Under the pieces are notes generated by a model, which was given only the letters and a program-made list of their open reading frames with translations, had not been told where the DNA came from and did not search any database. Shown piece by piece: positions 1-12,492 of a DNA stretch of 64,000 nt. How positions within the stretch are numbered: the stretch's first letter is position 1; the number at the start of each line of letters is the position of its first letter. Source of the DNA: [Phialemoniopsis] sp. UDSM-2020 (lineage: Eukaryota > Ascomycota > Sordariomycetes > Thyridiales > Thyridiaceae); the NCBI GenBank assembly GCA_018873225.1, contig JAEILZ010000006.1:2356001-2420000 (forward strand). Direction: 5' to 3'. The position numbers and the translations under genes are program-made.

Positions 1-2121
1 TGTCCTATCTGTGACTGGTGTCGTAGTCCACGAGTCGGATCTCGCCGCCTCCTTCACAGTAGGTAAACCTGCACTGCACTACTTGGTACCATGTTGGGAC
101 ACCCATGAACATTCGAGCGCCAGATGGCCTCGGCAGCTGTTGAGGGATCATCTCTAAAACTATTGGCTCTAGGACGATTTAAGGCCACGCCATCCAAGAT
201 ACCGATAGTTGTGTGGTTGTGCTAAACCTTGTTAGACTCGCCTAGGCCATGTACCAACTCACCACCGTACTTGGCTGCTTGTCAGACGGCGGCGAATCAT
301 GGATTGTTCTTCAACCTGGTTTCTGCTTTGTCTTTTGTCTCCGTCTTCATCATGGTCACTGCCAGCGGATGACTCGAATGTCTCGAGACTACATCTGCCA
401 ACCTGGCATGTCCCTCGGTCACATCGCCTATTGCTTCTGGCTTACCTACGGAGTATTGGGACACATGAAACCCACAGCATTCCACACCTTGGAGGCATCT
501 CCTGCCGATTAGTCTGCAAGCTAAATTGGCAATGCAGGGCATCTCGACGCGGATCGGCTGCCGTTGCAGGATGCCGACGCCCCTGTGGCCCCTGGACAAG
601 CTAGGGCTCTCTTGTGGCCAGAGCGCGTGGACCCTGACCTGATTTCAACGAGGTAATTCCGGGTCTCGACGCGCTAAACACACATATAACGCGCAGAAAC
701 AGTACGTTTGCAATTGCTATGCCATTAGAGGAAGGGTCCTACTTGCATCAACTCCGTACCCAGCAGGTGGCGGTGAGCATGCGCGAGCCAGGAGACTCGG
801 CCAAGATCAACGACTAGAGTCCCCGGGGCTAGCTCTACAGATCTCCTATGGCAGGGTGAATCCTTGCCTCGCAAGGATATCAGACTGGGCAACCTGGCCA
901 GACTGAGATCAAGTTGAGTCTGCTCGACACCACGTTACACCTGAAAAGTGCGAAGCACAATTTCGTCGCAATCGTGCTAATAGTCAATATGGGAAGACGT
1001 CGCTAAGAAGATGAAACCAGGTGTGGACTGTCGACCAATTGTAGTTGAACACCATTGTCCCAAACAAGCTCTCTTGATACTGCACTTCACCATGTAAGAC
1101 AATTGAGAGTCGCTCTGTATTCGTTCGACTGGTCATGACGCCTCTGGTCCAGTATCATTCTTTTGAATCATCGTCGAACCTCGCCATTGTCTACGAATGT
1201 GATCTGCACTGGAGCATTTTGGTTCTAAGTTTCATTGCTCGCTCTGCCGAGTCTCAAGTCCGCATCGCGCCTTGCTAGTCACAGTATCACTAGGATAACA
1301 CTCATCTCTGCAACTACTTACGTCTTTGTGATACCGAAAGCGATGCCTGACAGCCTCGATGGGCACATATCCGGACACCTGCAAATAACCACTACGCTAG
1401 CCTTTGTTGGTTTTGTGCACGTCGTTTCCACTATTGCCATTGATAGCATTGATATTGTCATCATGACTTTCTTGTTTTGTGGAAGTGTAAGGCTCGAGCG
1501 AGTGAGCCTTCTCTGACAAGAGAAGCCACATGCGCAAGCACGTTCGTAATTGCTGAGAGAAGCCACGCACCGCGAACTTTGCGACGTACGGAAACGGCCA
1601 CCGAAGAGGGACAATCTTGAACAGAGACTTTGGATGTTCTGTGAATGGTACTAGCTGTTGTTGGTATCTAGTCCGGCACATGAGTACTGCGTTTGAAATC
1701 ATAAGGCTGTCACCATGTCGTTGCAGCATAGATGTTGTTGGTGGTGTTGTGGTCGTCTTTTTTTTTAGCCGATGAAAAGCCGAGCCCAATTGAATCGGGC
1801 AGGTCTGTTTGTGGTGTTTGCAGGTGAGCCGCAACCTTGGTTTCAACTACTGGCGTCACATGTCGTCCACTGCAAGTTCCGGATGCGGCAACAAGTACAT
1901 ATTTGGTTATCGAGAACTACATTGTTATAACTAAGCTGCTGGGGAGAGCAAACCGAGAGGAGGCAGGGGCCCAAGTTATCAGATTTCTGTCAGGTTTGCG
2001 ACGGATCCGTTTTCGGAATTTCAGTCTGAATTCTCTTTGTTCGAACCATGCTATGACGTTGCGCGCGAAATCCTCACAACATCGTCACCGAGCTGTCTTT
2101 ATAAGAAGAACAAGACGGAAA
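1..2121. other. Intergenic, no convincing gene
   Basis: Short overlapping open frames occur on both strands, but none has recognisable protein character or a consistent intron pattern. At the left edge one forward frame is open from about base 2 to 172, so it could be the 3' end of a gene lying outside the window; I do not recognise it. TACGGAGTA occurs at 447-455 and its reverse complement (one base short) near 751-758. The last few hundred bases are the presumed promoter of the farnesyltransferase gene. Confidence 0.5.
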
Positions 2122-3757
2122 ATGGCATCGACTCGGGAGAAGAGCACGCCCGCGAGCACGCCCGGTACTGCAGCGGATGCAGTTGATGAGGAATTTGTTG
2201 AGGACATGTCCAACATCCGAATACATTTAAATCCAGCATCAATGATTCCAGACCTGTTCTCATCACACCCCCCCGTGCGGGATGCCCTAAACACCGACAC
2301 GTCTGCGGTGCAAGATGAGACCGTTGAGGTCTGCCTTCCGTACATCTCCGGACAAGACGCCGACGTCAAATACAATGACTACGGCGTTCCCAATCTGGAC
2401 CGCGAGGGGCACGCAAGATTCCTGCACCGCAACTTGGGCAAGCTTCCGGCTCCTTTCATAGCTGCCGATGCCAGCCGCCCCTGGTTCCTGTTTTGGTGCC
2501 TCAACGGTCTTGCTTTGCTCGGCGAGGATGTCACCCATTACCGAGAGAGTCTCATTGAGACAGCTTTCTCCATGCAACCCTTGACGGGTGGATTTGGAGG
2601 TGGACCGGGCCAGCTCTCCCATCTGGCAACCACATATGCTGTGGTACTGTCACTCGCAATCGTTGGCGGGGAAGACTGTTACGAGGTAATCGACAGGTGG
2701 GCTCTTTGGAGATGGCTCTGCCAACTGAAGCAGGCCGATGGTGGTTTCCGCATGTCGACGAGTGGGGAGGAGGACATCAGAGGCGCTTACTGTGCAGTGG
2801 TTATCATTTCGTTACTTGGCCTACCTCTAGATCTCACCCGAGAATCGCCAGCTTGGAGGGAAGATGGAACTGCCACTCTTTTCACGGGTCTAGGGGAATG
2901 GGTTCGTCGATGTAAGTGCATTTCCCACATGTATCCAAGACTACCCTACAAAGCTGACTGACCTTTCACAAAGGCCAAACGTTCGAGGGAGGTATGTCGG
3001 GGCAGCCCGATGCGGAAGCTCACGGAGCATATGCATTCTGCGCACTTGGATGTCTGTCGATTCTGGATACTCCCGACCGGAGCATTCCGCGGTGAGTGTC
3101 CTGGACCCGTCGTCTGATCAGGCCAGGTGGTCGTGCTAATTCCGTTCGATCTCCTAGCTACCTTGATGTTCCACGACTGATCGCCTGGCTGTCGTCGCGA
3201 CAGTACGCCCCGGAAGGTGGATTTTCTGGTCGTACAAACAAGCTGGTGGATGGATGCTACAGCCACTGGGTTGGTGGTTGCTGGCCACTTCTTGAAGCAT
3301 GTGTGGGCAGGCACCGGACCCCTGGTGCCACTCTCTCAGAGAATGATGGCTCGCAGAATCTGTTCAGTCGTGAGGGTTTGATCCGATACATCCTTTCTTG
3401 TTGCCAGGACCGCAGTAAGCGCGGCGGCTTGCGCGACAAGCCGGGAAAGTAAGTCGCCCCTTGTCCCGAGCTCTTCTACACTTCGTCTAACTGACCTACA
3501 GACCATCTGATGCCTATCACTCTTGCTACGTGCTCTCGGGCCTGAGCTCTGCAGAGCATAAATGGGAGCTCCAATCACCGAGCAGCGAGGATCCAATGCA
3601 AGGCTCCGAGCAATTATGGATGGTCTCACCTTACCCATATGACGTGCAGATATTCGATGAAGCGGATCGCGTGGGTACCACCCATCCCGTCTACACCATA
3701 CCAGAAGGGAAAGTCATCGAGATCCAAACTTACTTCACATTGAAGGAGGGGTTTTAA
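2122..3757 (+). CDS. RAM1: Protein farnesyltransferase beta subunit
   Basis: Catalytic subunit of cytosolic CaaX farnesyltransferase, which with the alpha subunit (RAM2) attaches farnesyl to the C-terminal cysteine of Ras-type proteins and fungal pheromone. Four exons give 484 residues: 2122-2911, 2974-3091, 3158-3448, 3502-3757. The prenyltransferase alpha-alpha barrel repeats are clear: GGFGGGPGQLSHL near residue 155, QADGGFRMSTSGE, GAYAFCALG and EGGFSGRTNKLVDGC. The zinc ligands expected from the rat enzyme are present as Asp334 and Cys336 (LVDGCY) and His406 (DAYHSCY), and DKPGKPSD is the family signature. I chose ATG 2122 (AAAATGG, good context). An in-frame ATG at 2053 would add 23 basic residues outside the usual family start. 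The acidic C-terminal tail is normal for fungi. Confidence 0.95.
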
Positions 3758-6700
3758 TGGCCCCTCCGTGATGTCATGGAGGGCTGTAGCCGTTGATGGC
3801 TTGAATGCTGGCCGCTTGTCTGCATGAGCAACCATCATGGCCACCACACACAATCTACCAAACAGATCTCACCCACGCCTCTTGCAGCATCAAGTACACG
3901 CCGGTGGCAAGATGGACGAGTGAGGACCCTGCGCGGGAAATAGTGCTGTGCCCGAACTGTGCCAGCGGGCAGCTGTCTTGCCAGCTCAGCATGCCGTGCT
4001 CGAAGGGCGGGATTGGCGAGGCTTGCATCGCGCCTAGACCTTTCTGATCTACCAGACAGATCAATGCACACTCAATGCGACACCATCAGGTATATACACG
4101 GGAAGACGCGGCTGGATACGTTCGCCCGGCTACAGTGCAGGATGGTTGCAAAGAGGAAGATCGGGGAATGAGAAGTGCGTCTTAAGTTGGGAAGCGGTTC
4201 GAGATTCTAGCGTTGGTAGATGATGACTTCGTGTCATATGCAAATGCAGGTATCTGAGTTCTCTGCATCTCGCATCCATCACGGAATATCTATTGTCTTC
4301 TCGAATCCCATCGAACCCTCTGACTGAACCAAAGAGTACGTCCCTTCGCGCCTCGGCACGTCGCCTTCCGCCAGTGAATCGTCCCCTGAACTTCAACATG
4401 TATGTCTCGGAGTTTTCGTTAGCTAGCCGCCCACGATTCGTCTGATCATGGAGGAGGTGAAGGACTTCGCGTTCATGCCGGCACGGGTAAGTAGCAAGAT
4501 GGTCGCCATAACGGGCCTCGCATGAAGTCATGCTCCTTCTCGCGAACCAGATGGCCGACGAGAAAACTTAAGTACGAAGGGGCCTCTCGCATGGTGTGAC
4601 TTAAGCTACATCGGGGGAATCCACACCTACTTGCAGCACACACGTACATGCACCGTTGCTGCGAGCTGCATGGGAAGGAGAGTACGGAGTAAGCGGCCGT
4701 GAAGGGTGGCCCATGACGGTCCTTGCCGTGTCTTCCCAAATCACAGGGAGTGTCACCCACATGGAGGGTGTGATACCGTCGTGTCGGCCCAGATGGCTTT
4801 TCCGGAACAGGGACTTACTACGCAAGATGACGTTGACTGGTTTGGTCATGGTGTAGAGCTGCTGTTAGATGTGAAGTTGAGAGATGAGGGGCACTACGGA
4901 AGACGATATGTTTCTCTTACAACCTACCTAGGTACTTACTTACTTATCCATTAAAATCTGCCGCTTTCTTCTCGCCCATGTACGTAGCCAGCGCGGAGCC
5001 GGAGACGACATTCTCTTCACCAATCGTCTCTACGTGTGTGTCATCAGGTCGTCCAGAGAGGCTACCATCGGCATGTTGCCAACACTCGCATCCCCTCTCG
5101 AGCCACGACCGTGACCGAACTAGCCCCGCACAAGTATTTCGGATGAGAGGGAGGAGGAGTCTTGGAGCTGGCCAATTGACGAAAATAAGGTTGTGATACC
5201 TGATACTCTTACCTGAGATACCCAGCAACCTGGACGGATAAGTGCCGGACGTGGTTGGGTGGTGTGCAACCCCTGCCCCGGCGAGGTAGCGACCTTTGGG
5301 GCCTGCTGGGTATTGTTTGGGTACCTACCTCAGGACATGTCCCTTTTCTGCCTCGATGCCTCCGGCCGCCGCGTAGTCGGAGGGAATAAGTGGCGTGGGC
5401 TCCGTTGTCGCTGCATGAGACAGGCTAGGACCTTCTCCCTCATCCGTGACCCAGCTGGTCGAGCTTGAGAAGTGTTGCTCCGTAGGGGATATAGGTATGT
5501 CTGCCCTTCGGCTGATCTTTCGATCTCCAACCGTTATCGTGAGTTACCCGGAGGACGAGAAGCGTTGGCCCTATGAGACATGACCAAGTGGGTGGGGTGC
5601 GTGGTAACATTGTTAAGCAAGATGGCATCGCGGCGATGGACTCCGTACATTTCGCCGCTTGCAGCTGAGGGTCGGAGTCGTGAGGAAGAGTTGGCCTGGC
5701 CTACTGCATCAAGGTGCATTGGTCTGGATCATCGTCCCAGAGATCTTTCCCAATTGTTCTTTAGTAGCATGTCCTCCACTTTGGCGACCAGGCCGTTCCT
5801 CCTGCACGCGATTATAGCTCCTAACCCGTAATTGAGCATGGATGGACAGAAGAGGTGCTTGGCAACTGGAGCAGGTCACAGCGCAAACAGTTCAAGTACA
5901 CCCAAAAAGACGGATCCCCAGCCATTTCTGTACTCTGTAGCCCAGTACGGAGTACAGTACAATTCGATCGCGTGAGGGTGAGGGTGAGCGTGCCTTCTGG
6001 GAGTGGTTGGTATCTTAGTCTTGGTGGATGGAGGAGGATTGAGAGGGCTGGCTGGGTAGACGGACGCGTTGAAACCAACAACCATAACACCTTTACATAG
6101 AGATTCTGGTGTGGGACTGTTACCGTTAACGTTATGCGGGACACAGCACAGGCGGTCCAAAGTCCGGTGGACCCATCCATGGATCCCGGGCAACCCCCCT
6201 GCTAGTTTTCTGCTCGCCTCAAATGACCTGGATCTAAACCTTACCTGACTTTGTACAAACAAACTGCTCGCTCGTCCTGCCAGCAATCAATCGATCAAGC
6301 AGACTGGCCAACCAATCTTGTCCGATGTCACCAGTCTTTGCTGACCCCCTTCGGCGACAAAGAAACATCGACACAGCGAGGGCAACCGGTACTGCCGGCG
6401 GCGAGCCGGCCTAATACGACACGACCTTCATCATCACCGGGACTGATGAAGAGGAACGTACGTTGATGAACACGCCTAGTCCGGCGGCCAAGCACAGTCA
6501 ATTGGATGTCTTTCTGTACCTCGATTCCCTCTCCCTCTTCCCCCCATCTTCTGTCCTGCTCATCCACCCCTCTTTCATCCTCCTCCACCTCGCGTGGGCC
6601 CTGGTCTGGTCGCTCTACCTTGGCTTCTGGTCGTTTCCTGGTTCCCAGGATCTCCCTCTTCCAGATTCGTGTGCCTACATGTTACCGAGCTCTACCTGCG

Positions 6701-8974
6701 TACGACCCTGTCCTCGGGCGACACCTACATGCTGCTACATGCTACATACGACCTTCTTGATTTTTAATATCAAGCAGCAGCATTGCCAACTCATCATTGC
6801 ATGACTGTTTAAAGCCAGCCTTTGCCTAGCCTGCCTCGCCTTCACCCCCCCAATGGCAAGACCCAAAACCCTCCACTCAGAGCACGCCTGGTCATCCCTT
6901 GGGTCCAGATGCGACCAGACACACACGAGGGTTTCGCCGGGCCCCAGGTCGCTGTTCATGCATCTCATTTTCTCTTCACCGACTTCGTGTACCGATCTTA
7001 GGCCAGTCATTCAGACGAGACGTACCTTCTGTTCCTCTGCCATCGGTACTTCAGCCCCCACCCCTCTATTCCTCTCTCTTCCTCTCTCTTCCTCTCGATT
7101 TGGTCGTTCAGTACAGTAGTTACTGGACAAATCCTCTCCACACACTCTTGGTGTCAAATGGTACACGTCAAGGACCTGTTTGCTCCGACTTGTTTTGATA
7201 CCACAACACTTCTAATTTTTTTTCCTTTGCACTATTTTAGCTACTCCCCTAAAGAGATGAGCACCGGCGTTTCTGATTTGCTGGCCGTCTGTTCGCGGTA
7301 CCGCCTGATCGTTTTCAAGATCCCCTCCTGGCTCATGGGAAACAAGCTAGCTTCTCTCTTGGAAGCTCTTTGATGCTCCTCCTCTCCCCTTGTCATTGCC
7401 TGTGGCACTCGGGCGATTCGCCTGCGATCTCAGTGGATCCACAAGGTGTCGTCCTATTCCACCTGTGTAGGTACATCCATGGCTGGCTATACAAGTGTAT
7501 GGCTATCTGTATCGACTCGGTCTCCATCTCCCTGTCCCTTGTCGTGCTTTTGCTTCTTGCCGCTCGCCCCTCATTCTCGCCCCTCTCAGGACCCTGCTGC
7601 CGACATGGGCCTGTACATGAGATTGCGTCCTTGTGTTTAAATGCTACGAGCAGAGCCAAGCTGGGTAACATGGCATGGTAGGCGCGGGGAGACCTGTTGG
7701 TCGTCTTTGGCTTCGAGTAGGAATCGTCATATACCGTGGTAGTCTCGTCCTGGGGTGGCTACGTTCCTGTACCAGGACGATACTTCTGAGTGGTTTCTCC
7801 AGTGTGCATTAGCGGGCCGACACAAAGAGATAATCTCTGTTTTTCTCTTCCTCTCACGCACTCATTCGTCTCCTCTCGGACATTCCATGTCTGTCATCGT
7901 CGTTTCTGATGGAAACTACCACTGCAGGCGTGCCTCCACCTCGTGGCTAGACGTGAACCAGGCACATCCCTCCCCCGTCTTCCCACTTGTTTTTTTTTTT
8001 TGCTAGGAGGCCCATTGAGACGGCCATCTCGTACATACACTCGATTTGCGTCGTGCATACAAGCAGTTTGGTTTGTTGACGGTTCCATTTTGCCACCTCA
8101 CCCTGCCGAGGACTTGCATGGTGACGATTGCCCCTTTCACCCTGAAGCAAAGTACAGCCGTCGTACGTCCAGTCCGTCCAGTCAGTCATTGAGCAATGGT
8201 CCCGGGGCGACATGTTTAACCGCACGACGCATCCCGCAGCATAGCCTTTGCTCCTTCATTCCAAACTCCCAACCCAGACTCGACACTAGCCGGAACTAAG
8301 GTCATCAAGAGATCTTCGCTAACGCGCAGATGGCAAACCCCATCTATGCTGGTGGAGTCCCTTAGTCTCAGCGGTTGTTATCAACTGGTAACGACGCACG
8401 CCAACGCATCAAAGACTGGGTCGCACCGAGAGAGCCGCATCTCGACATGCATCTGTTGAACCTTTTCCACTCTGCTTTCCACCAGCTTGTTTTCCCGTCG
8501 TTCCTCTCTTCCGTCTGTTCTTCCTGATACCCCTGCCCCACACTGGGTGGCCCAGTCTCTGCAATAAATCACACATGTCTCGCCGTTGATGGTTCAGAAA
8601 TTCTGCACCAAAGCCTTGACTACGTAGCATAATCAGCCTCAACTTTAACACCCACCTTCGCCCCGACCTCTTCCCCCGGTGGGACACACTCGATCCCTCA
8701 TCTCTGCCTGACCGCAACTGTTGTTCACACCTGGCCGCCCTGAACCCTAGCCTAGGTTGGGCTCGAGTGCGTCTAACGGTTCCGGATCTGATCCCGTTGT
8801 CCAACTTGTTTTTCTTAGCTTCTTCCTTTTCCAGGGCATAGCAAGGCGTTCGTCTCTACGGTTTCGTGCTTTACCAGGGCCTCTCTCCCACACCACAGAC
8901 AGGAATACGACACACCGAGTCGCAGACGCTGCTATACACACCATCCTGGGCATTGCTCGACCGTACTAGGCACA
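3758..8974. other. 5.2-kb gene-free region upstream of the dsRBD-fold gene
   Basis: I found no open frame here with protein-like composition and no tRNA. The stretch holds exact TACGGAGTA at 4683-4691 and 5946-5954, a reverse-strand variant at 5640-5647, and the palindrome TACCTAGGTA at 4925-4934. From about 6450 onward it becomes pyrimidine-rich on the plus strand, with a tandem CCTCTCTCTT pair at 7071-7090 and a poly-T run near 7990. Such a tract may be promoter plus a long, possibly spliced 5' leader of the gene starting at 8975; that is inference. A lone ACGCGT lies at 6064-6069. Confidence 0.5.
7061..7100 (+). repeat. CT-rich tract with tandem 10-mer
   Basis: A pyrimidine tract contains two consecutive copies of CCTCTCTCTT plus a partial third. 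CT-rich tracts are common just upstream of fungal transcription starts, so this may mark a promoter or leader of the gene at 8975, about 1.9 kb downstream. Confidence 0.4.
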
Positions 8975-9736
8975 ATGGGTGGTTTCTACATGCAGTATCT
9001 CGAGAGTAAGTTTTCTTTTCTCACACGGTATTGCTGGGCACACACAATTCCACATGATGCACTGTCACCTTGTTGCCGCCCCAGGGCAGGTTCGTGGTAC
9101 CCGACGGCAGACGTGAACCTCGCCTCCACAACGACTCTCATGTGCCATTGAAAATTGGCCTGCCGTCTGCGAGATCCCCCAGACCAGCCCTGTTGTTCAG
9201 GCTGATGCTAGCCCAGTCGCCCCGGCGTAGGGCTGAGCGGACAGGGGTAGCCTCAAGTTGGGCTGCGACGCAGATCCGGTCACGTCAAACCGTTTGCGTA
9301 TCTGCATCGGGGCCACACGTTTGGCGGTGGTTGCTCGTCATTGTGACTATCAAAGGACGCTCGCTAATCTATGCTCTCCCACCCAGGCCTCTGCAGACGT
9401 CGAGGATGGCATGACCCGGCCTACGAGTGCTACCGCGAGCCCAGCGGGTACACTTGCCACGTGATGGTTAATGGCCGCGAGTACCAAACGGATCTGGCCT
9501 ATGCATCGGATCTCCTAGCCCAGGAGAACGCGGCCATGCGCGCCTTCATGGTGTGCCGGAACTTCTCAGTGAATGGAGGGATGCTTGCCAGGAACGGGAT
9601 CGTCCAGGGTCTTCCTGCAGACGAGTCCAATCGCAAGCACCGCCGAGGCCGTCAGCACTCTTCCAGCCACAAGAGTAGCCACAGCCGCCGATCTGGCCAC
9701 CACTCGAGCAGCAGCTCCACGGCCTCCTTTGACTAA
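8975..9736 (+). CDS. Small dsRBD-fold protein with His/Ser/Arg tail
   Basis: Two exons, 8975-9005 and 9387-9736, encode 126 residues. The frame joins cleanly (A|GC gives Ser11), and the N-terminal MGGFYMQYLES helix only makes sense with this splice. The 381-bp intron is long for this genome. Residues 5-70 follow a double-stranded-RNA-binding-domain pattern: helix YLESLCRRRGW, three strands (AYECYREPSGY, HVMVNGREYQT), then helix LLAQENAAMRAF. The lysine cluster that starts helix 2 and grips the RNA backbone in typical dsRBDs is absent (ASDLLAQ instead), so RNA binding may be weak or the domain may serve protein contacts. The tail from residue 95 is rich in His, Ser, Arg and Lys and ends with FD, probably disordered. 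It stands alone between gaps of 5.2 and 2.8 kb. I believe it is conserved in related fungi, but its function is unknown to me. Confidence 0.75.
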
Positions 9737-12492
9737 AGGGGGGCCTTTCTGTGGAACGGCCTTTGCCTCTTTGATTCTGACCCTCCTCTGAGTTGGACCA
9801 GTGATACAATGGATACCACGTGGACTGGTCAATATGTCCTCCAAACGCTCTATCCCTGGCCGTTCTTTGGGAGTTGTGGCACCTTTTTTTTCTATATAAA
9901 CTTGACTGCGGCTTCACAGCACACGCGAAGGGAAATACCCGACCAATGAGGAGGCTAGTATGCTGAATGTCACCCAAAAGATGGTGACAGGGGGAAAATT
10001 CGAATGACAGGAATGGTTTGGAAGACCACGGAACTGAAAAGATTGCATCTCACGACACGACTTTACGAATCTGACGACTTAGACCTTTGGCAACTTTTCT
10101 GCCACAGCAATGAATGAACCTTTGGACGATATTTCCTACGAACAAGTTCTCACCAGTTTTTTTCTTTTTCTTTTTCGAATTTGTTTCTCTACACTCCGTC
10201 ACTGGTGTCTTTTCGCGGGGACCAGGGCTTTTCCTCCTCTTCTCCCTGGCTACCCGCTATATGGAGGAGCAACTATGGTGGGAGGTTGGCTCGGGTATCA
10301 CAGAACCGGCCGCCTGCCTTGCCCAAGCTTATAAAAATCAAACCCTTGCGCTGGACATCGATACCTTGGTTGAAGATAACCGAACCCCTCTGACACTTCT
10401 GGAAGGCCGAAGGCGACCTAAAAAAGAACACTTTTTGGGTACCCAACGGACTCCCGGACATTGAAACGGCCCGGGATAATGCTTTTACGATGTTGTCATT
10501 CGGCAGAGGTTAACTCTTCATCACAAACATAGGAAAAGGCATTTTGATTTTCTATGCATTCAGAAGAAGGATGGGCAGGCGGTCTGCTTCTTTTCAAACC
10601 CTTCTCCCATTCGGCTACATTGGAGGGCGCCTGTTCTTTGTTATTTTAACGGATCTAGGAATATTGGTTGGCGGGAGGCTATCGTCCATTTTTTTTTAAA
10701 AAGCTTACAACAGCAGACAAGACGGTTTACACTGGGCGGAGGCTTTGATCTGATTTCCTATCCTGCGCTTCCTTCCTTCGCATTTTCGCTCGCGCAGTGC
10801 TTCTCTAACTCTTTTGATTTCTTCTTCTCTCTTTCGGGGTGGCAATTTTCTCTTGGGATCTTGTTGCTTTTTTGATATATGGAGGCTACGACATGACTTG
10901 ATGACCGACTTTGACGACTTTTCGACTTTTGAATGAGTCAGATAACTGAAGAATGAATAATGATTATTACGATACACCCGTATTGCTCGAGAGTGCCGGC
11001 GGTATGGCAGTCCGTGGCTAAACGCAAGAATCGGTGGTCGGAACTCAGACCACGAGGCCAAGCTGAACGGACTGATACCTAATATGAACGATGGTAAGCA
11101 AACGATGCATGTAGTAAGCTCTGAGCCTGGAACGTGTTCGGGCGACGTAATTCGGGGTCGGCCGGACGAGTCGTCTTGGCCGCCCCCGTATTGTATCGGA
11201 GGGTGAGGACTAAAAAAAGAACATCAATCACGGAATGTTCAGGCCAAAGCCGGGACCAGCCGGTGGCTGACTTTCAAATTTTGATGGGTCCACCACTACC
11301 GGAGTCGACTGTTTGACTGTTTCTTTATCCACGAACAGTGCAAGTGAGACATGTGTGTCTATCTGTAACATTGTGCTGCGCAGGATTTGAGACATGGCAA
11401 GGTGGTATGTATCATTAATACGGCATTCAAAGTGCCTAGACGGACAGTCCGGTTTACCTGGCCCCAGCTGTGATGAAGCCGGGTACTATCGGTGCTCCAT
11501 AAGTACCTAGGTAGTTCTTCACAGAACACCACCGGGCTTGAATTCATGGGGGGAAGTTGTCCGGGGAAACATGGCGATGGCAAGTGATCTGTGAATCAGT
11601 TCTGTGTAAGCCCAGAATAACCAAGGTTGTGGTGAACATGGATTTACCAGCCCACAAGATGATGGGACGATGCTGGAAGTGGCGTGTCGTGTCCTGGCTC
11701 GCCTCGAACCAATTGGCATTTGACAGGAAGCACGGTGTGGAACAAGAGGGACAGGACAGCATGTTGGAATGATTGCTTTCAGCCAGCCCCTGGCTGTCAA
11801 TGTGAACAGAGCTGGAGGCGAAATAAAGCCGGAATTTCACAGGGGATTGCATTACCAGAGGTGATCTCCCGTTACCCCTTTCACTCCATCCATGCCCTGC
11901 TGATTCCCTGTTTCCCTTGTCCAAGAACCCGGGATCAGTCACCTGTAGAAAGTTCGTGTTAGGGGGCTGCTCCCCTTGTGTGGCACCCGACCCGTAGAAA
12001 TCAACCCCCTGGACATGCACGCCGGCCCCCCCCCTTCACCCTTCAGATCGAAAAAGATCCCCCCACCATTGGTAAAAAAAGGCGCCAAGCTACGTACCAG
12101 GTTTGACCGTAATGGGTAATTACGAGGCTTTTCGATTTTGAGAAAAATTGGCCCTTTAAACTTCGCAACCTGTCCTCAGCTTCACTCACCACCACTACTG
12201 CCCCCTTTGCCCAATTCCTCTCCCTCCTCTTCCTCCACATTAAACCTGCCAACCCCGTTCTCGGCCTTTTGATCACCTTTCCGTCATCTTTCTTGAGGAC
12301 GGTGATAATATACCCATTGCTTTCTACTTTTTCCTAATTGTGACTGCTTTATCTCGCTCTTTGAAGCAGGCAGTCTACTTCCCTTTCTCGACACTCGTTC
12401 ACTAGACGCGCTTTTACTTAGCTGCGGCTCTTCCTGCACTCGTTCACCACACCATACTACCACCTCTACACACACCTTAACCGACTTTCAAG
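9737..12492. other. Intergenic, 2.8 kb
   Basis: No supported gene. The first part is presumably the 3' UTR of the dsRBD-fold gene. Poly-T runs occur near 9886, 10157 and 10690. TACCTAGGTA is at 11504-11513. The last 300 bases (about 12170-12490) are strongly pyrimidine-rich and end in CTTTCAAGATG, a typical promoter and leader for the highly expressed GDP-mannose pyrophosphorylase gene. Confidence 0.55.

Noticed and set aside
2..172. Open forward frame at the left edge that might be the end of a neighbouring gene
   Set aside because: Only 56 codons, no recognised motif and no start in the window; reported only as a possibility in the intergenic entry.
1397..1846. Minus-strand open frame of 149 codons
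   Set aside because: Low-complexity and Thr/His runs, no homology-like pattern, no splice logic; likely chance.
4130..4531. Minus-strand open frame of 133 codons
   Set aside because: Composition rich in Arg, His and Cys as in random GC-balanced DNA, with no domain pattern.
5969..5992. GAGGGTGAGGGTGAG tract resembling a telomere repeat
   Set aside because: Not TTAGGG, only two or three units, and flanked by ordinary unique DNA.
11544..12020. Minus-strand open frame of 158 codons upstream of the GDP-mannose pyrophosphorylase gene
   Set aside because: Amino-acid composition and lack of conserved blocks suggest non-coding DNA; no introns or context support it.
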